This document shows, piece after piece, positions 1-10,176 of a stretch of 64,000 bases of DNA. The translations under genes and the position numbers were made by a program. Positions within the stretch are counted from its first letter, which is position 1; each line of letters begins with the position of its first letter. The notes beneath the pieces were generated by a model that was given only the letters and a program-made list of their open reading frames with translations, was not told where the DNA came from and ran no database searches. The DNA is taken from positions 930,001-994,000 of the forward strand of contig NZ_CCDM010000001.1 of the NCBI RefSeq assembly GCF_000750635.1, given 5' to 3'. The DNA is from Oceanobacillus jeddahensis (GTDB lineage Bacteria > Bacillota > Bacilli > Bacillales > Amphibacillaceae).

Positions 1-2
1 TG

Positions 3-581
3 GATTTAGCCAGTATTTTATTGATCATTTTTACTGCGTTAACCATATCGAGGGAATTCACTGCAGAAACTATCTACACTTCTTTAGCAGCCGTTCCGAA
101 TCGAAAAAAACTGTTTCTGGGAAAGTATATAACCTTTTTTCTTCTATCCATTGTTGTGAGCATACTGATCGTAGCACTCACTTATCTGTCCAGCCAACTC
201 ATTCTTGTGGCAAATAACATGTCACTTGCCAGCTTAGCAGATTCGGATATCCGGCAATTTGTTTTTGGAGTCTTGCTGATGCCAGTATTTTATTGCCTGC
301 TTACCGTTGCGGCAACCATTATTTTCAAAAACAGCGGTGGAGGAATTGCTTTTTCTATCATCGTTTTGGCCGTCCCGGCATTAATTAATATGTTTCCTGA
401 TTCGCTCCAAAAAGTATTTCTTCCTCTTTTGCCTCAATCGGCAATACACAGTTTATCTGGTACAGCTGGAGCAGAATCGTTTGAAGCAACAGGTGCGTTT
501 ACCAGCATAGGTATATTGATTATCTGGTTAGTCATAACATCTGTCATAGCTATCTTTTCATTTCAAAAAAGAGATTTTTAA
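3..581 (+). CDS. ABC-2 type transporter permease, C-terminal part (cut by window edge)
   Basis: The reading frame is open to the left edge, so only the C-terminal ~192 residues are present; the TTG at 21 is just the first in-window start-like codon. The protein is hydrophobic with about five membrane segments. It begins with a conserved ISREFTAETIYTSL stretch typical of ABC-2 membrane proteins, where a short cytoplasmic amphipathic segment (SREF..GT) precedes the second membrane helix. It would form the membrane channel of an ABC exporter whose ATPase gene lies to the left of the window. The substrate cannot be read. It ends in a short basic tail (FQKRDF), as many such permeases do. Confidence 0.75.
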   Translation, partial: DLASILLIIFTALTISREFTAETIYTSLAAVPNRKKLFLGKYITFFLLSIVVSILIVALTYLSSQLILVANNMSLASLADSDIRQFVFGVLLMPVFYCLLTVAATIIFKNSGGGIAFSIIVLAVPALINMFPDSLQKVFLPLLPQSAIHSLSGTAGAESFEATGAFTSIGILIIWLVITSVIAIFSFQKRDF

Positions 582-657
582 TCTATTCTAGTAATAGGAA
601 GAAATAATTTTTCATATAGATTATCATTTATAAAACTTATTTAACATGGAGAGAACA

Positions 658-1737
658 ATGAATATAAAGAAGATATATCAACTTTTATTAAACTTGCTGC
701 TTGTATTCTTTTTGATATTTTTGCTTTCTGTAGAGCAATTAAACTTATATGCAGTCATCTATGCTGTGGTGGCGGTGCTTCTGATTGGCCATCTTTGGTT
801 ATCGCAGAATAAAAAAACAACAAAGATCGTTTTTACGATTATATATTTACTCATCATGTCTACGCAACAGGTGTTTAATACCTTATTTGTATTTTCCGGG
901 ATAGATACAGGCATGGTATTTCTAATGAAGAAAATGGTTGCAGTTATTTTTATGCTGGTCCCTTTTTTTGTTTTGTATTTTAATTATCTGTATACGATAC
1001 AAAACGTCTTTTCCCAATCCGTAAAGGATGCTACGGCAATCAGCTTTAACATGATGAAAGAAATGCAAAAAAGTACCGTCAGTTTGGGGAATAAATTAAA
1101 GAAAGGCAGAAATTCCTTATCCCGGGAAAACCTAAATGAAATCATGGAGGATATTCCGAGGCACAGCTATACAACATATGTAAACAAAAATACCTTAACG
1201 GATGCCTTCTTTGCGGAGTGTCGGCGAAATTTAGCTGATGAACATTTGTATATTGTCATTTCAAGTACTGGAAGTCCTGCAAGTGAACTGATCTCTGTTT
1301 TCACACAAAAAGTTTATAATCATGTTTCACTCAGCTTTGACAGAGACTTAAAAACGATTGTGAGCTATAACGGCGGAGAAAAAGTTTCCCCGCCCGGATT
1401 AAACCAAGAGCAGTTAGCGCAATTTCACAAAAAGGATGATGCGGAAATATTAGTCTACAGCCTGGAGATTTCAAAGGAACAAAAAGAAATGATTATGGAT
1501 AAAGTAAAGGAAATTAATGAAACAGGCAGTGCGTATAATTTTGTCGGGCTAGTTACAAAGTTCTCCGTTCGTCCCAATATTATGTTTTGTTCCCAGTTTG
1601 TCTATAATATGTTGAAAATAGTCGGCTTGGAATATTTCCAGAGCCCTGCCACTAAAATAAAACCGACTGACTTCGTGGAAAAAGACTATTATAGAAAATT
1701 GGCATTTTGTTATCAAATCAAATTTAATGCGTTATAA
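658..1737 (+). CDS. Membrane protein with permuted papain-like (NlpC/P60 superfamily) hydrolase domain
   Basis: I chose the ATG at 658 because GGAGAG (648-653) lies just upstream; the in-frame ATG at 646 has no ribosome site. Residues ~5-125 form about four membrane helices (LLNLLLVFFLIFLL and others). A basic linker leads to a soluble domain of ~190 residues. The domain has the circularly permuted order seen in the YiiX/YebB type: a histidine first (YNHVSLSF, about residue 222) and a cysteine later (MFCSQFVYNML, about residue 311). That family includes amidases and acyltransferases acting on peptidoglycan or lipid. The inferred role is a membrane-tethered thiol hydrolase; the substrate is unknown. 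It stands alone, not obviously in an operon. Confidence 0.6.
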   Translation: MNIKKIYQLLLNLLLVFFLIFLLSVEQLNLYAVIYAVVAVLLIGHLWLSQNKKTTKIVFTIIYLLIMSTQQVFNTLFVFSGIDTGMVFLMKKMVAVIFMLVPFFVLYFNYLYTIQNVFSQSVKDATAISFNMMKEMQKSTVSLGNKLKKGRNSLSRENLNEIMEDIPRHSYTTYVNKNTLTDAFFAECRRNLADEHLYIVISSTGSPASELISVFTQKVYNHVSLSFDRDLKTIVSYNGGEKVSPPGLNQEQLAQFHKKDDAEILVYSLEISKEQKEMIMDKVKEINETGSAYNFVGLVTKFSVRPNIMFCSQFVYNMLKIVGLEYFQSPATKIKPTDFVEKDYYRKLAFCYQIKFNAL

Positions 1738-1782
1738 AAATATTTGCTGGTTTGTTGAATAACAGCTTAGAAGGAAAAATTG

Positions 1783-1788
1783 TATAAT
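1783..1788 (+). promoter_or_regulatory. Candidate -10 box (TATAAT) for rph
   Basis: A perfect TATAAT lies about 197 bp before the rph start; the -35 region is weak. It would give a ~190-nt leader containing the short reading frame and hairpins described next. Confidence 0.4.
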
Positions 1789-1814
1789 TATATGTATTGC
1801 AGGTTAAAAGGGAT

Positions 1815-1883
1815 ATGAACTGCTGTACGTGGAGAAAATCATAAGGTCTGGCTACCTTTTGAAAGTGGAGCGCTACCTCTTTC
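1815..1883 (+). promoter_or_regulatory. Possible attenuator leader of rph: 9-codon ORF followed by two hairpins
   Basis: ATG at 1815 opens a 9-codon frame (MNCCTWRKS, stop 1842-1844) with AAGGG just upstream at unusually tight spacing. Immediately after it come AAGGT(1843-1847)/ACCTT(1854-1858) and a second hairpin, GAAAG(1861-1865)/CTTTC(1879-1883) with an inner GG/CC pair. A CTTTTGAAAG self-complementary segment between them allows alternative pairing, and GCTACCT occurs in both hairpins. This is the usual layout of antibiotic-inducible attenuation, but no strong U-run follows the second hairpin. The regulatory function is inference. Confidence 0.35.
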
Positions 1884-1972
1884 TAGTTCAATTATAGCAT
1901 ATACAAAAAAGTAAATATAGACTGTTTATTCCCAGTTACTACTGCTAAAATCAATAGAACCATAGCGAATAG

Positions 1973-4600
<2,628 letters not shown>

Positions 4601-4782
4601 TTGTTGAAGAACTTCTAGTAAGAAAGATGTTTTAAGGATATTTGTTGAACTTAACGTTTTAGGGTGGTTGGAGACTGTTTGACAAAGACGAGAATATTTT
4701 ATGCAACGCTACTGAGGCAAAAGCATAAAAGCGTGAAAAGGCAGGCAGGTAGTTATTCGAAAAGACGTTTATCACGGAGAAC

Positions 4783-4972
4783 CGCCCGTAAAACTCCCGC
4801 CACAAAATAGAGAGCGAAAATAAATTAATTTAGGCGGGAGATAACGGGCGCTAACTCCCTGAATCACTAAGGCTAATTCAGTGGGAGAATGAAGGAAGCA
4901 GACTAAGTTCGCGACGTCCTGTCGCAACGTCTGCACTAGCACATCCTGTGCGTCGAAAAACTCCCACTGAAT
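4783..4972. repeat. Multi-hairpin palindromic repeat element
   Basis: Several perfect inverted repeats are stacked here: CGCCCGT+CTCCCGCC (4783-4801) with GGCGGGAG+ACGGGCG (4833-4850); ATTCAGTGGGAG (4876-4887) with CTCCCACTGAAT (4961-4972); and inside the latter GCAGAC/GTCTGC, GCGAC/GTCGC and GCACA/TGTGC. The last hairpins carry the loop-like cores GTCCTGTC and CACATCCTGTG. It is GC-richer than its surroundings and has no ORF. A shorter cousin with GTAGCACATCCTTGTG lies at 57091-57139. This looks like a dispersed non-autonomous repeat (REP/MITE-like) of this genus. Confidence 0.65.
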
Positions 4973-5196
4973 GAAGTTTCGTTTTATAAGTGCCTTTTCT
5001 GTACAATACGAAGGACGTAATTCCTTAATAAGGCATAACTTATGTTTATTCTGTTAATTGGCAGTTTATTGAAAATCACTATCAAACCTATATAATAATA
5101 AAGTTTAGAATGAGGGAGCTGTCATCAAATGTCAACTATGCATTTTGCGATAGCTCCATTTAAAAATAAGTATATTGGTTATCAGGAGAAAATGGG

Positions 5197-5389
5197 TTAA
5201 TTGAACAAGTTAAAATTCCAGTATTAAGTATCTGGGGAGAACAAGATTGTATTATTAAATTCAGTGCTGTAAACGAAACAGTTCATTCTCTTTAAAGCAT
5301 CACTCAGGATACTAAAAGAGTGTGGGCATTTCTTGATCATCGACGATTCAGATGTGATAATTAAAGGTATTGAAGAGAAGTTTACTTGA
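5197..5389 (+). pseudogene. Relic of an alpha/beta hydrolase C-terminus
   Basis: Codons from 5197 read LIEQVKIPVLSIWGEQD and on to a stop at 5293. The VKIPVLSIWGEQD stretch is the strand and acid-turn motif found near the C-terminus of alpha/beta hydrolases. Another frame (5342-5389) reads DDSDVIIKGIEEKFT, like the end of the same fold. Upstream, GYQEKMG sits in yet another frame. At least two frameshifts separate the pieces and no start is left. Confidence 0.5.
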
Positions 5390-5454
5390 AGTATTTATTG
5401 AATTTGAAAGCTTCATTGAAGATAATAAAGAAAAGTGCGATTAGTATTAAATGA

Positions 5455-5498
5455 AGAGTCTATAAGATGTAATGTATCTTTATATAGATTCTTTTTTT
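5455..5498 (+). terminator. Rho-independent terminator
   Basis: AGAGTCTATA (5455-5464) pairs with TATAGATTCT (5483-5492) with one G-U pair, followed by a run of T. It follows the hydrolase relic, so it is probably that gene's surviving terminator. Confidence 0.65.
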
Positions 5499-5849
5499 GT
5501 GTGTTTTCAGTTATGTATGATCACCATGCTGACATTTATAAACACCGAATTAAAATAGAAATAAATATTACAATTCTTTTACTTTTGTTTATTAAATAGG
5601 TAAAAAGAGGGGGATAGCGCCTTCCATTTCTATCTAATAATTGATTATAATACGGAAGTTTCTTAATTATTCTTAAATATTAAAGAACTAAAAATTAGGA
5701 AAAAGTACATGAAACAATTAGATGGTAAGTTTATTTGAACTAGGACTAGTGATATTCGACCTATTGAAAAGTGATTTATAAATACATAATATTATGAAAT
5801 AACGAGAAAGCTTGTTATTTGAAAATTTCATAAGAAAGGAGGCGTACAT

Positions 5850-6569
5850 ATGAAAAAACGGTTATTCCTATGTTTGGTTTTACTAATAAGTATTACGCTG
5901 GCTGCCTGCAATTCAGATGAAGGGAACGATGCTGAAAATGCTGAAGGCACAACAGAGAATGCAGAGAAAGCCGAAACGGACAGTGAGAGGGGAACGGAGA
6001 ATTTGACAGAGAAAGAAAGCTCCGAATCTACTTGCCCTGCTTCTACAGTTGAAGCAAATAATTATGAGACTCCAGTGGAGGGTTCAACTAGTGTGGTGCC
6101 TACTGCCTACTGGACACCCGAAGGAGCTGAACAAATCGTGTCTGATAGTAATGGTGGAACTTCACCATGGGATGCTAGTAATGCTGATCCAGGAAAAATA
6201 TTGATTTCGACTGCTGGTGGAACAGGTAGTATAGAACATCATTTAGAAGTTGAGTCTGATTTTATTCAATCTGTAGATGTATATGTTGAAAATGGTGATA
6301 ACAACTGTGAACAAATCGCCGAAGATCTTGAACCGACAGATCCTGTTGTAGCAGATAATAGAACGACATGGGTTGTCGATATTGGGACAGACCAATACCA
6401 AGAGGATGATTTAGTTTTAGCGTTTACTGGCGGACCAGAAGGTGATGAGGTCGTTACGGAAAGTGTTAATCTTTCCAGCAGTTTCGATCCGGAAGAATAT
6501 TGGGATGAGGAAGTACAAATGTTAGGTGAGATTATTTATCATCGTGCCAATGATGAAACTAATAAATAA
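5850..6569 (+). CDS. Secreted acidic lipoprotein, unknown function
   Basis: 239 residues. A lipoprotein signal (MKKRLFLCLVLLISITLAAC) ends at the lipobox cysteine, residue 20. A low-complexity Asp/Glu/Asn/Thr linker (residues 21-65) follows, then a globular acidic domain of ~170 residues containing two cysteines (STCPAS and NNCEQ) that could form a disulfide. RBS AAAGGAGG precedes the start. I do not recognise the domain. It is followed by a second, unrelated lipoprotein gene 205 bp on. It is probably anchored to the outer face of the membrane. Confidence 0.7.
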   Translation: MKKRLFLCLVLLISITLAACNSDEGNDAENAEGTTENAEKAETDSERGTENLTEKESSESTCPASTVEANNYETPVEGSTSVVPTAYWTPEGAEQIVSDSNGGTSPWDASNADPGKILISTAGGTGSIEHHLEVESDFIQSVDVYVENGDNNCEQIAEDLEPTDPVVADNRTTWVVDIGTDQYQEDDLVLAFTGGPEGDEVVTESVNLSSSFDPEEYWDEEVQMLGEIIYHRANDETNK

Positions 6570-6661
6570 TATTAAATCGAAGTGAAAATAGCACCTAGCT
6601 AATATTAATTTGGTCTATGTGCTTTGAAAATAATTTGTTCCTTACTTGTTATTAAAATGAG

Positions 6662-6691
6662 TTTACATTATTTAACCCTGAATAATGTAAA
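6662..6691 (+). terminator. Stem-loop between lipoprotein genes, likely terminator
   Basis: TTTACATTATT (6662-6672) and AATAATGTAAA (6681-6691) pair perfectly across an 8-base loop and are followed by AATTTT. Confidence 0.5.
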
Positions 6692-6774
6692 AATTTTATG
6701 TCTTTTTGGCATTTAAGTTAGAATTCGATAGAGTAAGTCTATTAAATTTAAATTATGGATAGGAGAGAAACATC

Positions 6775-7236
6775 ATGAAACGGACAACTTTTAGAATCAC
6801 TGGACTGCTATTTTTGCTCCTAGCATTAGTTGGGCTAATTGCTTGTAACTCGGAAGAAACGGTGACACTTCAAGGTGAACAGAATGGAGTAGTTTTAGAA
6901 ATTACATATGTAGCTGAGGGAGACGAAGTTGTAGAACAATCTACTGAAAGTGAAATACCATATTCTTCTTTAATGGTAACAACAAAAGAAGAGGCTCAAG
7001 CTATTCTCGATCCAATTGTTGCTGAAATTCAAGGAACAGAAGGACTTGAACACAATATTGACTATCAAGAAGATAAAGCCATCGAAACAATGACAATTGA
7101 TTATACTACTGCTGATCTTTCTGAAATTTCAGCACTGCCAGGTTCTAATTTTGAAGGTTCGGAAGACGCTGATATGGTCAGTTTAGAACAATCTGTAGAA
7201 ATGATGGAAAGTCAAGGTTTTGAAGTCGTAGAATAA
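6775..7236 (+). CDS. yehR: YehR-family (DUF1307) lipoprotein
   Basis: 153 residues with a lipoprotein signal ending in GLIACN (cysteine at about residue 25). The mature part is acidic, carries a VTLQGEQNGVVLEITYVAEGD start, and ends in VSLEQSVEMMESQGFEVVE, the pattern I associate with the YehR/DUF1307 lipoproteins of Firmicutes and enterics, whose function is unknown. RBS AGGAGAG lies before ATG 6775. It sits in its own unit between two stem-loops. Confidence 0.7.
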   Translation: MKRTTFRITGLLFLLLALVGLIACNSEETVTLQGEQNGVVLEITYVAEGDEVVEQSTESEIPYSSLMVTTKEEAQAILDPIVAEIQGTEGLEHNIDYQEDKAIETMTIDYTTADLSEISALPGSNFEGSEDADMVSLEQSVEMMESQGFEVVE

Positions 7237-7253
7237 AATAAATTAATAGAGGA

Positions 7254-7284
7254 GACCGTGCCTGCGTTATATGATGGTACGGTC
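7254..7284 (+). terminator. Stem-loop terminator after yehR
   Basis: GACCGTGCC (7254-7262) pairs with GGTACGGTC (7276-7284), one G-U pair, 18 bp after the stop codon. A second perfect hairpin, AAATGAATGAA/TTCATTCATTT (7334-7344/7350-7360, 5-base loop), follows before the next gene. Confidence 0.5.
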
Positions 7285-7423
7285 GTTCTGTCTACATTAC
7301 CAGAACATACCATTCATTCCAGACTAGCATGATAAATGAATGAAGTTCTTTCATTCATTTGAAACGCAGCAGTAATACCATCTATATTCTATAATTAACG
7401 AAAATATTGAAAGGAGCCTCTAC

Positions 7424-7924
7424 ATGTATTGTCCAAACTGTGGTATAAAACAGTCACCAAATGGTTCATTTTGCAGTAACTGCGGCCAAGCAATGGCGGC
7501 AGCACATCCGCTAAGCCGGAACAGCTCGATGAAAGAGACGACAGCTTCGTAAAAGCCGTTCGTCCTCCGTAAAAAAGGGAAATTGTTAAATATACTCATT
7601 ATCCTGTTTGGAAGCATTCCTATTATTCCACTCCTTTTGTTTCTAGCTACTTTAGGTATTGGTTCCGATATCATAACCATCGTTCGTTTAGCTGTGTCCG
7701 GATTAGGTTTTATCATGGCAATTATTAGTGTTATTTTCAATGCTATTTATTATTTATCGACACTTATTTATTATAGTAATTGGAAACCTATTATTCTTTT
7801 ATTAAACTTTTTCATTTCATGGACTATTCTGGGATGGTTTTTATTACTATTAATCGCTCATATGAGTAATAAAAGTTATGCAGAAAGAGAGAAGCTCCGA
7901 CACGATATGAATCAAACCGCATAA
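7424..7924 (+). pseudogene. Zinc-ribbon membrane protein gene with two frameshifts
   Basis: ATG 7424 (RBS AAGGAG at 7411) starts a zinc ribbon, MYCPNCGIKQ then SFCSNCGQA: two CxxC pairs as in zinc-ribbon-domain membrane proteins of bacilli. That frame stops at 7550. From about 7507 a second frame reads SAKPEQLDERDDSFVKAVRPP, a plausible charged linker, and it stops after RPP. The first frame then resumes at 7553 as a basic KPFVLRKKGK segment and about four membrane helices to 7924. The simplest reading is one gene disrupted by two compensating indels, the second next to an A6 run; sequencing error is possible. The TTG at 7583 has no ribosome site and is unlikely to be a real start. Confidence 0.6.
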
Positions 7925-8039
7925 ATTGCAAACGAATCGTAGTAACAAAATTTGATGAAATATTTTGATTGAACAAACTAGAAGCTTTCAAATGAACATC
8001 CTATCAAAAATAAAATAATAAACAAAGGAGAACTCTATA

Positions 8040-8240
8040 ATGACCAACATGATCGCCTATCTTTTCGGCAGACTTCTAGGAGCATTTTTACTTTCTTTCA
8101 TACTTACCGGAATTTGGAGCCTTATCTACCGTATTATCAAGAAGAATTCTATGCCGAAATTTTGGTTGAAGCTATTTATCATTGCTGTCATTCTTACTAT
8201 CATTTCAATGGTAGGAGCAATGAATCAACAGAATATGTAA
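8040..8240 (+). CDS. Small two-helix membrane protein
   Basis: 66 residues with RBS AAAGGAG. Two hydrophobic helices (IAYLFGRLLGAFLLSFILTG and FIIAVILTIISMVGA) are separated by a basic KKNSMPKFW loop, suggesting both ends face the outside or that it forms a hairpin. No family recognised. Confidence 0.55.
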   Translation: MTNMIAYLFGRLLGAFLLSFILTGIWSLIYRIIKKNSMPKFWLKLFIIAVILTIISMVGAMNQQNM

Positions 8241-8317
8241 GGTATAGATACTCGGTATATTGACTTATTTCTGAACAGGAATCTTTTTTCATTTTTAAAA
8301 TGATTTCATTCACTAAA

Positions 8318-8351
8318 AAATAACTGGCACGATATGTCGCACCAGTTATTT
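8318..8351 (-). terminator. Terminator of the 8380-8961 lipoprotein gene
   Basis: AAATAACTGG (8318-8327) and CCAGTTATTT (8342-8351) pair perfectly. Read on the minus strand the stem is followed by TTATTTTTTAG, so it ends the leftward gene; it may also work rightward, weakly. Confidence 0.7.
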
Positions 8352-8379
8352 AAGTTATGTGGGTTAATTAATTTTCTAT

Positions 8380-8961
8380 CTATTGATTAGGATTAGGTAA
8401 TTCGAAATGTGTTTCTTCATCTGACATCATTTCAAATTTTAATAAAAAGGTGTCGGCATAATCCACCCTTTCTACGTATACTAACGGCCCTGTTATTTCT
8501 TCTCCCGGAGCTAATTCTTCATCTGCTTCTGGAAAAAATTCATTATAAGATATTTCCCCACCATCTTCATCTATTGCTGACAAGTTGGCAGAATACATAT
8601 CATGAGGCACATAAGCTTCATCGCTTATATTTTTGAATGTAACGTCTGCCACTGCCAGTTTAAAATCATCATCAGAAGTAGACATGACATCTTCCATTGG
8701 CTTCCCATTTGCTTCTTCAGCAAAGTAAAAATCGTTCACAGTTACCTCGTAATCAAATTCGTATAAATCGCTGGTAATCACTGCTGTATCACCGATGCTG
8801 TATACCTCTTTTTCTTCTTCTCCTGAAGTGTCAGAAGTATCTTTTTCACTCTCTGTTGTTTCGTTGTTTTCTTCTTCAGCAGTTTCTCCAGTTTCACTGT
8901 TACTGCTGCATGCTGCCAATAATAAGCTTGCAAATAATACTACCAGTAATATTTTTTTCAA
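8380..8961 (-). CDS. DUF4352-type lipoprotein
   Basis: 193 residues. The lipoprotein signal ends in LLLAACSS (cysteine at about residue 18). A Glu/Thr/Ser-rich linker (20-52) leads to a beta-rich domain with VYSIGDTAVITSDLYEFDYEV, FKLAVADVTFKNISDEAY and ELAPGEEITGPLVY. This matches the DUF4352 (telomeric-repeat-binding-factor-2-like) immunoglobulin-like fold common in Bacillus lipoproteins. Exact function unknown; these are thought to be exported binding or stress-related proteins. Transcribed opposite to its neighbours, with its own terminator. Confidence 0.7.
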   Translation of the reverse strand: MKKILLVVLFASLLLAACSSNSETGETAEEENNETTESEKDTSDTSGEEEKEVYSIGDTAVITSDLYEFDYEVTVNDFYFAEEANGKPMEDVMSTSDDDFKLAVADVTFKNISDEAYVPHDMYSANLSAIDEDGGEISYNEFFPEADEELAPGEEITGPLVYVERVDYADTFLLKFEMMSDEETHFELPNPNQ

Positions 8962-10176
8962 CGTGTTGTTCCTCCCAAATTATTTTTTATAAAATTAATC
9001 TTAGCAAATTGATGTTCTATATTCCATCGTTATTTTTCATATTTAGTCACTTCTCATAGTAAGAAGTCTATGTCGTCTCCTTATTATTAAATAAAATAGA
9101 TAAATGAAACAGAGAGGGGCATCTCTAAAATATTTCTATTTTATCCTCGAATGACTTTGCTTTTTAATTTAAAAGAAATACCGCTGTGGCATGTTAATTT
9201 AATTTGATACAGTCTGGGATTTTTTTCAATCGCAATAGCCGCAACTCTCCCTAAATTTGTTGCCTGCTATTATCTTTATCGGATATTTTATTAAATTCAA
9301 AAAATATTTCCCGACAATATAGGCTAATTTATTGTCGAAATAAAAATAAAAGGGTCGATTTAACTGTTTTTTTAAGTTTAGAAACTCGAAGCTTTTAAGA
9401 GTTTTTATCTAGAGTGAAAAGGAGTTCTCTAAATATAATTAAAAATACGATTGCATTAACCCTTTAAATACAAGGTTTAGCAAGACAAGATAATTTAGAA
9501 GATGATTGTCGCCTGGTTAGCAATATTGTCATTTATTTAAGAAAATTTAAAAATTAGGTTAAGGAAATTCGAATTAATTTAAATGAGTCTAAAATAATTA
9601 TTGAGTCTAAAAACTTATTTTAAAGCAAATTTCAAATAGTTATTAAGGAACAATTAACTATTAAAAAATATTTATAAATATTGAATATTTATTTAAAATA
9701 CTGATGTAATAGATAAAAAGATAATTTAGGAATAAATTTTCTTCAATAAATAAAAAAGGAATATAAATTCAGGTGAAAAGTCAAGGGTTCACATGATTAA
9801 GTTATTTAGATAGAATTATTTTAATTAGCGGAAAGTTTAGATTTATTTTCTGCTACATAGATTTTCGTTTGATAGATTGGAGTTTATTAAATTATTATAG
9901 TTTTTATTAAAAGATTAGAATAAACTCTACGTTTTTAGGACTAATTTAATTAAAATATTTAGTTTTTTTGTCGAAATATTTTTATCTATCAACGAAAATG
10001 TTCTGAAATTTTTAATTTTAGCTAATATACATAAATAATCGTTTGATTGATTCAGTCACCTTTAGAAATTAGCTAAATGACAAGGGGGGAGTTTGATTAG
10101 ATAAAGTACGTATTAATCTTTTATTGTTTCGTCAAGTTAATGTTTATTAGATAAAACAGAATGGAAGGATGAGACT
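8962..10176. other. 1.2-kb AT-rich region upstream of the SD-repeat gene
   Basis: No convincing ORF. The region is extremely AT-rich from about 9350 to 10080. Noted elements are CGACAATA(9312-9319)/TATTGTCG(9330-9337), a perfect dyad with a 10-bp spacer, and a direct repeat GAGTCTAAAA at ~9584 and ~9603. The SD-repeat gene start is fixed by GGAAGGAT (10163-10170). The length and composition suggest a long promoter/leader region or curved DNA, but I can show no specific promoter. Confidence 0.4.

Larger units (their letters stand above)
4601..5849. other. 1.25-kb stretch without an intact gene
   Basis: It holds, in order, a large palindromic repeat element (4783-4972), a frameshifted alpha/beta-hydrolase relic (5197-5389), a strong terminator-like hairpin (5455-5498) and a dyad just before the next gene (AAATAAC/GTTATTT, 5797-5821, nested inside TATGAAA/TTTCATA). 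I see no other coding potential. Confidence 0.6.

Noticed and set aside
5100..5450. A new small gene between rph and the lipoproteins
   Set aside because: Frames are broken and match the C-terminus of an alpha/beta hydrolase, so it is a relic.
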